From: JAUZRW01 sp034437755
Lineage (GTDB): Bacteria > Chloroflexota > Anaerolineae > Aggregatilineales > Phototrophicaceae
Direction of reading: 5' to 3'
NCBI GenBank assembly: GCA_034437755.1
Contig: DAOTTV010000029.1
Span: 1 to 16,783 of the forward strand
Length of the DNA: 16,783 nt
The notes below the pieces were generated by a model. That model did not search any database. It was not told where the DNA came from and was given only the letters and a program-made list of their open reading frames with translations. This document shows positions 1 through 6,488 of the stretch, piece by piece; the stretch's first letter is position 1; each line of letters starts with the position of its first letter. A program made the position numbers and the translations under genes.

Positions 1-111
1 CAGCGGTGATTGTGCGACGAGGGTCACATGCTGGCAGAGCGCCGCCAGACCCGCGCGGATATGTGTACGGGGATTATCATTACTGCCAATAGCGATGTAG
101 GCGCGTGCCAT
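1..111 (-). CDS. folK: HPPK (6-hydroxymethyl-7,8-dihydropterin pyrophosphokinase), N-terminal fragment cut by the window edge
   Basis: The minus strand opens with ATG at 109-111 and stays open for 37 codons to the left edge, so only the N-terminus is present. The translation begins MARAYIAIGSNDNP, matching the family start 'AYIALGSN' whose Asn-containing loop is a hallmark of HPPK. It continues with a helix (THIRAGLAALCQ) and a strand ending VTLVAQSPL, in the place of the family's 'V...S..Y.T' segment. HPPK transfers pyrophosphate from ATP to 6-hydroxymethyl-7,8-dihydropterin in cytosolic folate synthesis. The catalytic HPPK signature with its Asp pair lies outside the window, so activity cannot be judged. 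There is no strong Shine-Dalgarno site; a GAGGA lies about 11 nt upstream. The gene diverges from the carbonic anhydrase. Recognition rests on 37 residues, so it is good but not certain. Confidence 0.7.
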   Translation of the reverse strand, partial: MARAYIAIGSNDNPRTHIRAGLAALCQHVTLVAQSPL

Positions 112-155
112 CTCTGGTATTATCCTCACGCAGTGGGAATTGGTATTTGTCTGTC

Positions 156-161
156 ATTATA
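156..161 (-). promoter_or_regulatory. -10 element upstream of folK
   Basis: On the minus strand the hexamer reads TATAAT, a perfect -10 consensus, 44 nt upstream of the folK ATG. No convincing -35 hexamer sits 16-18 nt further upstream, so it would be a weak or activator-dependent promoter. Transcription would start near 149 and leave a leader of roughly 38 nt. Confidence 0.4.
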
Positions 162-288
162 ACCCAAACTGCCCCCGCACACAGTCGTGCAGGAGCAGTT
201 AGCGATAATAAGCGATGCTCAGGATGTCATCATCGGGCTGATAACTTTTTGGTTCTTTCGTATTTTGCGTGGTTAAGCGCTTTTTGTA

Positions 289-434
289 CCCTTTTTTCAA
301 AAAGGGAACGCCAAAAACTTTTGCTTTTTTGAACGCTATGCGTTCAAAATGAACACGGTCAAGGAACGACAGTTCCTTGTGGGGGTGTGGGGGCAAAGCC
401 CCTGCAACAAAAACCACGCGAAATCCCAAAGAGC
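289..434. repeat. Dispersed hairpin-rich repeat, copy 1
   Basis: The 131-bp core (304-434) matches 13458-13589 in the same orientation at roughly 89% identity by eye, with one or two indels. The copy carries a chain of short hairpins: CCCTTTTT/AAAAAGGG (289-296/299-306, only in this copy); TTTTGAACGC/GCGTTCAAAA (327-336/340-349, loop TAT); AAGGAAC/GTTCCTT (361-367/372-378, loop GACA); and GGGGC/GCCCC (390-394/398-402, loop AAA). It encodes no protein I recognise, has no transposase, and lies entirely between genes. It may be a MITE-like or REP-like element, or a structured RNA; the sequence does not decide which. Confidence 0.8.
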
Positions 435-525
435 TTTTATTGTAACGTAAAAGATAAGCGTGCGTGTTACATTTAAAGACAGATTCAACGTATCAATCGT
501 TCCAAATCATCAGGAGAGTAGCCTT

Positions 526-1032
526 ATGTCAGCTTATACGTTTCGTCCATCACAGGCCCATGAGTCAGTTTTCATCGCGACAGGGGCGATCGTTGTCGGT
601 GATGTGCATCTTGCCGAGGATGTGAGCGTGTGGTTCAACGCGGTCATTCGTGGCGACACGGACACACTGCGTATCGGTGCGCGGAGCAACATCCAGGATT
701 TATCCATGATCCACGCCGACCCCGGCTATCCGGTCACGATCGGCACCGATGTCACGGTCGGGCATCGGGCGATCATTCACGGTGCGACGATCGGCAATCG
801 CACGCTGATCGGCATGGGCGCGATCTTGCTCAATGGCGTGGTCGTCGGTGAAGAATGTATCGTCGGGGCGGGGGCGCTCTTGACGACAGGCAAGGTCTTT
901 CCGCCGCGTTCCTTGATTCTCGGCAGTCCGGCGCAGGTCGTGCGGAGCGTCAGCAATGCGGATTTAGCGATGATCGATGCCGGCGCGGCGCACTATGTCG
1001 AAAAAGCACAGGCGTATAAGACAAGGTCGTAA
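526..1032 (+). CDS. Gamma-class carbonic anhydrase-like protein (left-handed beta-helix, YrdA/PaaY type)
   Basis: This 168-residue protein is a hexapeptide-repeat left-handed beta-helix with a C-terminal helix (about 145-168). That is the size and layout of the Cam/YrdA/PaaY family of trimeric zinc enzymes that hydrate CO2. The three metal-binding histidines are all present with family spacing: H63 (SMIHAD), and H80 and H85 (VGHRAIIHG). The conserved R42-G43-D44 and N55-I56-Q57-D58 motifs are intact too. Members differ in whether carbonic anhydrase activity is measurable, so the name gives the fold and ligands, not proven activity. I chose ATG 526 because AGGAGAG (512-518) sits 7 nt upstream. 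An in-frame GTG/ATG further upstream near 460 would add 22 residues before the beta-helix that fit no family pattern. A terminator-like hairpin follows the stop by 14 nt, so it is probably monocistronic. Confidence 0.9.
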   Translation: MSAYTFRPSQAHESVFIATGAIVVGDVHLAEDVSVWFNAVIRGDTDTLRIGARSNIQDLSMIHADPGYPVTIGTDVTVGHRAIIHGATIGNRTLIGMGAILLNGVVVGEECIVGAGALLTTGKVFPPRSLILGSPAQVVRSVSNADLAMIDAGAAHYVEKAQAYKTRS

Positions 1033-1046
1033 GCACAGGAATCAAA

Positions 1047-1070
1047 AACACCCCGCCGAGACGGGGTGTT
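1047..1070 (+). terminator. Terminator-like hairpin after the carbonic anhydrase gene
   Basis: AACACCCCG (1047-1055) pairs perfectly with CGGGGTGTT (1062-1070) across a 6-nt loop, a strong 9-bp stem 14 nt after the stop codon. The 3' side lacks a clear T-run (TTCGTGTTAG); the A-run before the stem gives T-residues on the other strand. It may work in either direction. Confidence 0.6.
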
Positions 1071-1405
1071 CGTGTTAGCACGTACAGAGTAGTTAGGGTT
1101 AAATAGTTTTTAAATAAATTTAGTTGAGTTTACTCTGCACATCTCTATTTAATCTCAGTATATGACCATTCTCCTACGATGTCAAGCATTATCTTAAAAA
1201 TAGATGAACAATTGAGGTGATGATTTTCACAAATGATTCATCCTGCTATTCTGCCCTCACCGCCGTCTATGCCATCACCCGCCTCGATCGTGAGAAAGCG
1301 CGTGAAGTCGCCGAGTGGATATTAGCCAATACTTAATACACCGCGGATCGTCCGCGCCTATGCTAAACTAGAGCGCAATCTGCTAAACAGATGGAGTGCG
1401 TCGTA
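1071..1405. other. AT-rich spacer with a gene remnant
   Basis: The left half (about 1080-1230) is markedly AT-rich and free of coding signal. The right half holds a short open frame (1220-1336) with normal local codon style, then a perfect hairpin CGCGGA/TCCGCG (1342-1347/1351-1356, loop TCG). A weak -10-like TATGCT follows at 1359-1364, ahead of the next gene. No RNA gene is recognised. Confidence 0.5.
1220..1336 (+). pseudogene. Short ORF, possibly the surviving 3' end of a decayed gene
   Basis: ATG 1220 opens a 38-codon frame whose C-terminal two thirds reads as a clean amphipathic helix, including RLDREKAREVAEWILANT before the TAA at 1334. The codons (ATC, CTC, GTC, GCG, CGT) resemble real genes here, whereas the DNA just upstream is AT-rich and non-coding. 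That looks like a coding 3' end whose body has been lost, although a genuine small protein is possible. GAGG at 1214-1217 is only 2 nt from the ATG, too close for a good Shine-Dalgarno site. I do not recognise the family. Confidence 0.35.
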
Positions 1406-1852
1406 ATGAGTAAGAAACAACCCAACATGCAACGTAAAGTCGCATCACTGGAGTTAGACGAAGACGTGAGCGCGTATGACGCGGACGACAGCGCAGAGCG
1501 CGAGTTATCGCCACAAGAATCGTCGGAATTATACGAGCAAGCGACAGCCTATCTCAAGCGCGGCATGAAAGAGAAAGAAATTGCCGATCGTCTGGTCAAT
1601 GCGGGCTTAGCGCGTCCACAAGCACATCAACTCGCACAGCAAGTCTGGCGCGAGAACTTAGGCGAGCGCCGCACGAATGCTAATATTTTATTGGGCACGG
1701 GCTTCGTCTTCGTCTTGCTATGGGCGATTTTCACCGGCATCGGTTGGCTACAGAGTGGCACGCTGACGCTCGCTTCGCCGACCTTGCTCTTGCTCTTCGT
1801 GGGGGGCTGGTGGTTCTATAAAGCGTGGGATGCTTATCGTAAATTGCGATAG
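1406..1852 (+). CDS. Hypothetical protein with two C-terminal membrane helices
   Basis: I do not recognise this 148-residue protein. Residues 1-38 are polar, acidic and probably disordered. Residues 39-85 form a helical module with the pattern AYLKRGMKEKEIADRLVNAG followed by a second helix (RPQAHQLAQQVWREN). This resembles small 'x-x-G-x-s-x-x-x-I-x-x-x-L-x-x-x-G' helix pairs that occur beside membrane segments, but no named domain can be claimed. Two hydrophobic helices follow (about 94-115 and 123-140), with an Arg/Lys-rich C-terminus (AYRKLR) predicted inside. I chose ATG 1406 because GGAG at 1393-1396 is 9 nt upstream; the in-frame ATG at 1391 overlaps that site and would add only five residues. 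It stands alone, converging on leuS. Confidence 0.7.
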   Translation: MSKKQPNMQRKVASLELDEDVSAYDADDSAERELSPQESSELYEQATAYLKRGMKEKEIADRLVNAGLARPQAHQLAQQVWRENLGERRTNANILLGTGFVFVLLWAIFTGIGWLQSGTLTLASPTLLLLFVGGWWFYKAWDAYRKLR

Positions 1853-1930
1853 CGTTTCGTATAGTAGAGATGTTATCGCACATGAGTCAATGTTCCTGCT
1901 AATAGAAATTCGCGCAAAATATGCCAATAT

Positions 1931-1978
1931 ATCCCAATGTTCGTGTATTTATCCCAAATAATTTGGGATATTTGGGAT
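1931..1978. repeat. Cluster of ATCCCAAAT motifs including a 21-bp palindrome
   Basis: TATCCCAAAT / ATTTGGGATA forms a near-perfect palindrome at 1950-1970. A third half-site ATTTGGGAT follows head-to-tail at 1970-1978, and a fourth partial one, ATCCCAA, lies at 1931-1937. The region is convergent (after the two-helix protein, before the leuS terminator), which is unusual for an operator. It could instead be a hairpin terminator/attenuator or a binding site for a DNA-organising protein. Confidence 0.5.
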
Positions 1979-1990
1979 AAATGGCAAAAT

Positions 1991-2013
1991 GGGCGAATCG
2001 CGCAGACTCGCCC
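1991..2013 (-). terminator. leuS rho-independent terminator
   Basis: On the minus strand GGGCGA (2013-2008) pairs with TCGCCC (1996-1991) across an 11-nt loop, and the following bases read ATTTTGCCATTT. The hairpin begins 11 nt after the leuS stop. The stem is short and the T-run imperfect, so efficiency is uncertain. Confidence 0.5.
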
Positions 2014-2024
2014 GTATGATCGCG

Positions 2025-4820
2025 TTAGACGACGATATTCACCTTCGGTTCTTTGCCGCGTCCGGGAATGAAGATCACCTTCTTCGCCGCGCCACCGTTG
2101 AGCGCGCTCTTCGCCGCGTCGCTATCCAGCGCGACTTGAATCGCGTCTTCTTCGCTGATGTCCGGCGCGACCATCACGTTCTCGCGGGGCTTGCCGTTAA
2201 TCATCACGACCAGTGGCGTTTCGTCCTCTTTGGCTTTCTCAGGGTCGAAGACGGGCCACGCTTGCTGATGTACGCTGTACTCCCAGCCCATACGCGCCCA
2301 CAGTTCTTCGGCAATGTGCGGCGTGACAGGTGCCATTAGCCGGAGCATGATATGCACGACTGCTTCAAAGCGGTCTTGGCTGATGCCCGCCTTGATCGCG
2401 TCTTTCAACGCTTTGCGTAGTTCCATCAGATTGGCAACTGCACTGTTGAACTTGAAGTTCTCCATATTGGTCGTCATGTTGTCGATCGTCTGGTGCGTCT
2501 TGCGTTCGATATCGCGCTCGGCTTGGGCATCGACCGTCGCGCCATCGACCCCTTCCGTGACCAGCGACCACACATCATTCAACCAGCGAACAACACCGTT
2601 GATCTGTTGATCGTCCCACGGGCCGCCTTTCTCCCAGTCAAAGCCGAACATCATGAAGGCGCGTACCGTGTCCGAGCCATAGCGTTCGACCAGATCATCA
2701 GGGTTGACGACGTTGCCCTTGCTCTTGGACATGCGCTGAATCTCTAAATGTTGCTGAAGTTGACCGACATCGTTCTTCCCCGCGATCGCGGGAATCACGA
2801 CTTCGGCGGTCGGCGGCACATCGACCATCGTCATATCTGCGCCGATGAACAGCGTGTTCTCGACGCGCTTCATCAGTTCGCCCTCGATCTTCGCCACATC
2901 CATCGGGTGCTTCTGGTCGCCGCTGTCGTCGTCCGCGTCGATCACTTCAACATGATCGGCAATCAGGCGACTGCCATCGACTTGCCCCCACGCCAGCACA
3001 TAATCGCCCTCACGTTGTGCGCCCAGCACTTGCCCCTGATTACGCAGTTGTAACATCGGCTCTTTGAACAGCGTCTCCACGTCCGCGCGCCCGTGGTCGG
3101 CGGCGATGCGCTTGGCTTCGTCGAACACGCCCAAGCCCTCGATCGCTTTATTGAACCAGCGCGTATACAGCAGGTGCATCGTCGCGTGTTCCTCGCCACC
3201 GGTATACGTATCGACGGGCAACCAGTACGCCGCTTCTTCCGGGTCGAAGGGGGCATCGTCGTAATCCGGCGACAGATAGCGCAGGTGATACCACGACGAA
3301 CACATAAAGGTATCCATCGTGTCGCTCTCGCGCGTCGCTGGTTGCCCGTCGCTCGCGCTCGTCTGGGCAAAGGACTCGGTCGTCTTTAGTGGACTCGGGC
3401 CGAAGGGATCAAACGCGACTGCCATCGGCAGTTCAACCGGTAGATCGTCATTGGGGACGGTCTCGATGCCGCCATCCGCACGATGAATGATCGGGATCGG
3501 GCTACCCCAGTAACGCTGGCGGCTAATCAACCAATCGCGTAGGCGATAGTTGACGTTTTCCGCGCCGATGTTGTGCGCTTCTAGATAATCGATCGCGGCG
3601 GCAATCGCCGGACTCTTGCGCCCTTTTGCGCCATTGTGGACGGTGCCGTTGATCGCACCACTGTTGACCATCGTCCCTTCGCCGGTGTAAGCCTCGTCCA
3701 TCTCATCGGGATTGGGCACGTCGTCCGCGCCCTCTGGCTTGACGACTGCGACAATGTCCAGATCGTACTGGCGCGCAAACTCGAAGTCGCGTTGATCGCC
3801 ATAGGGCACTGCCATGATCGCGCCTGTGCCATAGCTGACCATCACGTAATCAGCAATCCAGATCGGGATTTGCGCGTCGTTGACCGGATTAAGCGCATAC
3901 GCGCCGGTGAATACGCCGGTCTTCTCGCGGTCGTCGCTCAGGCGCTCGATCTCGGTGGCATTGCTCGCTTGTTCAACATACGCCGTGACTGCTTCTCGTT
4001 GGTCGTCGGTTGTGATCGTCTCGACCAGCGGATGCTCTGGCGCGAGTACCATGAAGGTCGCGCCCCACAGCGTATCCGGTCGTGTCGTAAAGACGGTGAT
4101 CGTGTCGTCGCCCTCAGCTGTCTTGAAGTGAACTTTCGCGCCTTCACTGCGCCCGATCCAGTTGGTTTGCTTGATACGTACCGAGTCAGGCCAGTCAATC
4201 TGGTTGAAGTCCAGCAGTTCGTCAGCATAGGCTTTGTAACGGAAGAACCACTGCGTCATCAGCTTTTGCACGACGGGCTGTCCGAGGCGTTCGTCTTTAC
4301 CGTCGATCACCTGCTCATTTGCCAGCACCGTCTGCAACGCATCCGACCAGTTGACCATCGCTTCGCCGCGATAGGCGAGGTCGTTCTCGTAAAAAATCTT
4401 GAAGAACCACTCCGTCCACTTGTAATAACTGGGATCGCAGGAGACCGCCTCGCGCTCCCAGTCGAACATCGCGCCCATGCTTCGCAGTTGCTTCCGCATC
4501 CGCTCGATGTTGTCGTACGTCCACTTCGCCGGATGAATCCCGCGTTTGACGGCGGCTTGCTCTGCCGGTAGCCCGAAGGCATCGAAGCCCATCGGGAATA
4601 GCACGTTATAGCCACGCATCCGCATCCAGCGCGCGCGGGCATCGCTGGGGGTCATGGCGAACCAGTGCCCGATGTGCAAATCACCCGATGGGTAAGGGAG
4701 CATCGTCAGCGCGTAATGCTTGGGCTTGTCCCAGTCCACCACGCTTCGGTAGAGTTGTGTATCTTCCCATTGCTGTTGCCATTTGGGTTCGATGTCTTTT
4801 GGATTATAACTTTCGGTCAT
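2025..4820 (-). CDS. leuS: Leucyl-tRNA synthetase
   Basis: This class I synthetase attaches leucine to tRNA-Leu in the cytosol and proofreads mischarged tRNA. The 931-residue protein shows the HIGH motif at 49-52 (LHIGHW) and a KMSKS-type loop at 696-700, written RMSKS. It has the CP1 editing domain at roughly 230-420, with TTRPDT and the GTGAIMAVPYGDQRDFEFA segment carrying the conserved editing Asp. The tRNA-binding anticodon domain and C-terminal domain end KVNIVV. It is somewhat longer than a typical ~820-870-residue bacterial LeuS; the extra length lies mainly in an insertion before the KMSKS loop (about 600-690). I chose ATG 4820 because GGAGAGAG lies 8 nt upstream. The in-frame ATG at 4838 overlaps that site and would place it inside the gene. 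It is transcribed alone, diverging from the secreted-protein gene. Confidence 0.97.
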   Translation of the reverse strand: MTESYNPKDIEPKWQQQWEDTQLYRSVVDWDKPKHYALTMLPYPSGDLHIGHWFAMTPSDARARWMRMRGYNVLFPMGFDAFGLPAEQAAVKRGIHPAKWTYDNIERMRKQLRSMGAMFDWEREAVSCDPSYYKWTEWFFKIFYENDLAYRGEAMVNWSDALQTVLANEQVIDGKDERLGQPVVQKLMTQWFFRYKAYADELLDFNQIDWPDSVRIKQTNWIGRSEGAKVHFKTAEGDDTITVFTTRPDTLWGATFMVLAPEHPLVETITTDDQREAVTAYVEQASNATEIERLSDDREKTGVFTGAYALNPVNDAQIPIWIADYVMVSYGTGAIMAVPYGDQRDFEFARQYDLDIVAVVKPEGADDVPNPDEMDEAYTGEGTMVNSGAINGTVHNGAKGRKSPAIAAAIDYLEAHNIGAENVNYRLRDWLISRQRYWGSPIPIIHRADGGIETVPNDDLPVELPMAVAFDPFGPSPLKTTESFAQTSASDGQPATRESDTMDTFMCSSWYHLRYLSPDYDDAPFDPEEAAYWLPVDTYTGGEEHATMHLLYTRWFNKAIEGLGVFDEAKRIAADHGRADVETLFKEPMLQLRNQGQVLGAQREGDYVLAWGQVDGSRLIADHVEVIDADDDSGDQKHPMDVAKIEGELMKRVENTLFIGADMTMVDVPPTAEVVIPAIAGKNDVGQLQQHLEIQRMSKSKGNVVNPDDLVERYGSDTVRAFMMFGFDWEKGGPWDDQQINGVVRWLNDVWSLVTEGVDGATVDAQAERDIERKTHQTIDNMTTNMENFKFNSAVANLMELRKALKDAIKAGISQDRFEAVVHIMLRLMAPVTPHIAEELWARMGWEYSVHQQAWPVFDPEKAKEDETPLVVMINGKPRENVMVAPDISEEDAIQVALDSDAAKSALNGGAAKKVIFIPGRGKEPKVNIVV

Positions 4821-5270
4821 CGGTGTTTCTCTCTCCATGTGATGTTGATATGCAGTGAATCATCAGCGCACGATTGTACCATCTGCGGTCGGTACAGCGC
4901 ACGTTGTGCGATAAGATTAATGAGGGCGCAGTGCCCAAAATGTGGAGAGCCAGAGGCGGGGCGCGGCGTAGGTGAGCCGCTACGTAAGGAAAGAGCGGAC
5001 GACCTCAACGCCCTGCGGAGATGGAATGATATGAGTCATGCTTGCAAACTCCGTGTATGTGTGTCATCAATACGATACCCACACGATACAGCGTTTGCCA
5101 GCAGATGTCAATCAAGACTTGCGCGGTGGACGGGGCGCGGGCAGAATCCGCACCGATCACCAGCACAATCGCCGCCCGCACGTTACAATGATAACCGTCC
5201 CGCGATGGACAAACACTTATCACCATTGATGCTATGACGATCTATACCCGCGTGAATAGGAGTAACCTAT
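4821..5270. other. Long divergent spacer between leuS and the secreted-protein gene
   Basis: About 450 bp have no supported gene. There is a perfect hairpin CGCAC-GTT-GTGCG (4898-4910). A GC-rich block (4922-5020) has ends AGGGCG and CGCCCT that could close a stem, with an inner hairpin from CGTAG/CTACG. I searched the leuS-sense strand for a T-box core (GGUACCGCG-like) and did not find it, so tRNA-dependent leader control is not supported. A minus-strand frame over about 5005-5226 has some protein-like stretches but no recognisable domain. A -10-like TACAAT lies at 5184-5189 on the plus strand, about 80 nt before the next gene. Confidence 0.5.
4873..4881 (-). promoter_or_regulatory. Extended -10 promoter element for leuS
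   Basis: The minus strand reads TGGTACAAT, an extended -10 (TG-N-TACAAT), about 52 nt upstream of the leuS start. No good -35 is present at 17 nt, which is usual for extended -10 promoters. Transcription would begin near 4866. Confidence 0.4.
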
Positions 5271-6143
5271 ATGCAAGCAATCCCGAGACATCCCCGCTGT
5301 GCCTTGCTTGGCATTGTGCTAACATACATTCTAGCAGTCTGTACGCTTCCTCTGCTGGCACAGGACGCAGAAGGGGAGGTGATTTACGATACGGCTTACA
5401 TCACGAGCGTTGGCGTTGTCACCGGTCAAGAACCTATCATGATTAATATCGAAGGCGAGCTAGCAGACCCCTGCACCAGCATCCACGACATCACGCAGAC
5501 AGTTGATGAGCGCACGATTACAATTACTGTCGAGACAGAACGACCCGCCGATCTCATGTGCGCGATGGTACTCGAACCCTTCACGACGCGTGTCGAACTT
5601 GCGACCGACGACCTGAGCGGCGGCACCTATACGCTCGTCGTCGGCGATATCGAGCGGACGATTAGCGTGCCAGAACAAACGTCACCCGCCACACCCGCCG
5701 CCACCTGTCCCAGCGCTGATGCGGGGCAAGCCCTCTACGACGACGACATCCTGTGCTTTCTCTATCCCGAGGATTATCTGCTGGTCGATAACGACGACTT
5801 CATCCTGCTCGATGCTGGCGCACGCGCTGACGATAGCGCACGCGCCACGATTTTGATTCTGTTGGCGTTTGAAGAGAATACAACGCTCGAAAGCATCGTC
5901 GTCGATCTGACCGCGGCGCAGGGCAGTATCCCCACGCAACTGACGACCATTGGCGGCTATCCCGCGCTGGTCAGCGATGCGATCCCTGCCGAACGCGGGA
6001 GTCGGCGTGCGTTCATCATTGTCGATGGCGTGCTGTATGGCATCGACGCGCAACCTAACGATCCCGACGCATTCCCGACATCGACCGCCGCGATGCAAGC
6101 CGTCTGGGAGCTGGTCACGGAGTCGCTGGTGTTCAAGCCGTGA
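5271..6143 (+). CDS. Secreted two-domain protein of unknown function
   Basis: The 290-residue product has an N-terminal signal peptide: basic residues 6-9, a hydrophobic core about 11-29, and a likely signal peptidase I site after A30 (LPLLA-QDAEG). The mature part has two beta-rich segments. Residues about 35-135 contain GQEPIMINIEGEL and a strand repeat ending DIERTISVP. A Pro/Thr/Ala linker (135-146) leads to a C-terminal domain (about 147-290) that begins CPSADAG and ends ESLVFKP. The C-terminal half, with TIGGYPALVSDAIP and VDGVLYGIDAQP, resembles the PsbP/DcrB-like style of small surface domains in Chloroflexota, a weak resemblance only. Cysteines in each half could form disulfides outside the cell. 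AGGAG (5258-5262) is 8 nt upstream of ATG 5271. It is very acidic. No enzymatic motif is seen. Confidence 0.75.
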   Translation: MQAIPRHPRCALLGIVLTYILAVCTLPLLAQDAEGEVIYDTAYITSVGVVTGQEPIMINIEGELADPCTSIHDITQTVDERTITITVETERPADLMCAMVLEPFTTRVELATDDLSGGTYTLVVGDIERTISVPEQTSPATPAATCPSADAGQALYDDDILCFLYPEDYLLVDNDDFILLDAGARADDSARATILILLAFEENTTLESIVVDLTAAQGSIPTQLTTIGGYPALVSDAIPAERGSRRAFIIVDGVLYGIDAQPNDPDAFPTSTAAMQAVWELVTESLVFKP

Positions 6144-6178
6144 TCTGTTAGAACCCTGACAGAATCGCTGGCTGAGGA

Positions 6179-6208
6179 TTGACTCATTAATAAGCGATAT
6201 GCTATGAT
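6179..6208 (+). promoter_or_regulatory. Promoter of the SRP RNA gene
   Basis: TTGACT (6179-6184) and TATGAT (6203-6208) are separated by 18 bp, each one mismatch from the sigma-70 consensus. The predicted start, 7-8 nt after the -10, coincides with the first paired base of the RNA (about 6216). It is the only promoter in the window with both hexamers strong. Confidence 0.8.
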
Positions 6209-6215
6209 TCAAACA

Positions 6216-6338
6216 GTGTGATGGATAGTCGCATGGGACTCACACGGCAGGAAGCTCCGAACCGTGTCAGGACCGAGAGGGAGCAGCACTAAGGTGTGAA
6301 ATGGGTGTTGTGAGTATCCCAGTTGACTGTTCATCACA
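6216..6338 (+). ncRNA. ffs: Signal recognition particle RNA (4.5S-like, small bacterial type)
   Basis: The hallmark SRP54/Ffh-binding domain is present: GTCAGG (6266-6271), a GNRA tetraloop GAGA (6275-6278) closed by CC/GG, and AGCAGCA (6282-6288). The outer arms pair along the molecule. GTGTGATGGATAGTC at the 5' end complements GACTGTTCATCACAT at the 3' end with G-U pairs, and TGGGACTCAC pairs with GTGAGTATCCCA. The length of about 123 nt fits a small SRP RNA without the Alu domain. With Ffh it targets nascent membrane and secreted proteins to the translocon. A short T-run (6339-6343) directly follows the closing stem. Ends were set from the pairing and the promoter, so they may be off by a few bases. 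Confidence 0.93.
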
Positions 6339-6343
6339 TTTTT
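6339..6343 (+). terminator. T-run ending the SRP RNA
   Basis: TTTTT directly follows the terminal helix of the SRP RNA, so the RNA's own closing stem plus this run can act as the intrinsic terminator. Confidence 0.5.
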
Positions 6344-6443
6344 GATTCCCCGAATATGCCGCTAACGTCCTTGATCTTACAATCTGTTACATAAAGCCCC
6401 TGAATGACTGGTTTTCGGCAATATTTATGGAAATATATGTCAT

Positions 6444-6469
6444 TTTATCTTACACTATCTTTAGATAAA
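6444..6469 (+). promoter_or_regulatory. Inverted repeat upstream of the STAS-like gene
   Basis: TTTATCT (6444-6450) and AGATAAA (6463-6469) are exact inverted repeats with a 12-nt spacer, 19 nt before the start codon, in AT-rich DNA. It could be an operator or a leader hairpin that affects initiation. A weak -10-like TATCTT overlaps its left arm. Confidence 0.3.
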
Positions 6470-6488
6470 CGAACGAAAGTGACGCTAA

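Larger units (their letters stand above)
112..525. other. Divergent intergenic region between folK and the carbonic anhydrase gene
   Basis: This 414-bp spacer has no supported gene. The open frames crossing it have unlikely composition, and the longest minus-strand one is a read-through of the repeat. It holds the folK -10, a T-rich stretch (about 240-300), repeat copy 1 (289-434), and an AT-rich leader for the carbonic anhydrase. That leader contains an inverted repeat TGTAAC (441-446) / GTTACA (466-471) separated by 19 nt, which could be an operator or a leader stem; nothing identifies a regulator. Confidence 0.6.

Noticed and set aside
199..429. Minus-strand frame of 76 codons across repeat copy 1
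   Set aside because: It is the translation of the hairpin repeat. The equivalent frame in copy 2 is shifted by the indel, so the protein is not conserved.
441..471. TGTAAC-N19-GTTACA inverted repeat as an operator for the carbonic anhydrase gene
   Set aside because: Six-base arms at this spacing are expected by chance in AT-rich DNA and no regulator gene is nearby. Noted only in the spacer entry.
3636..4571. A 311-codon plus-strand open frame inside leuS
   Set aside because: It lies fully antisense to a clearly recognised leuS, its translation has no domain, and high-GC genes often leave long antisense frames.
4866..5100. T-box or other leucine-responsive riboswitch ahead of leuS
   Set aside because: The leuS-sense strand has no T-box core like GGUACCGCG and no clear specifier stem, although the region is long enough.
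5005..5226. Minus-strand frame of 73 codons with a protein-like stretch in the leuS upstream spacer
   Set aside because: No domain, no Shine-Dalgarno site, and both ends run into unlikely Cys/His/Ser-rich sequence. Described as part of the spacer instead.
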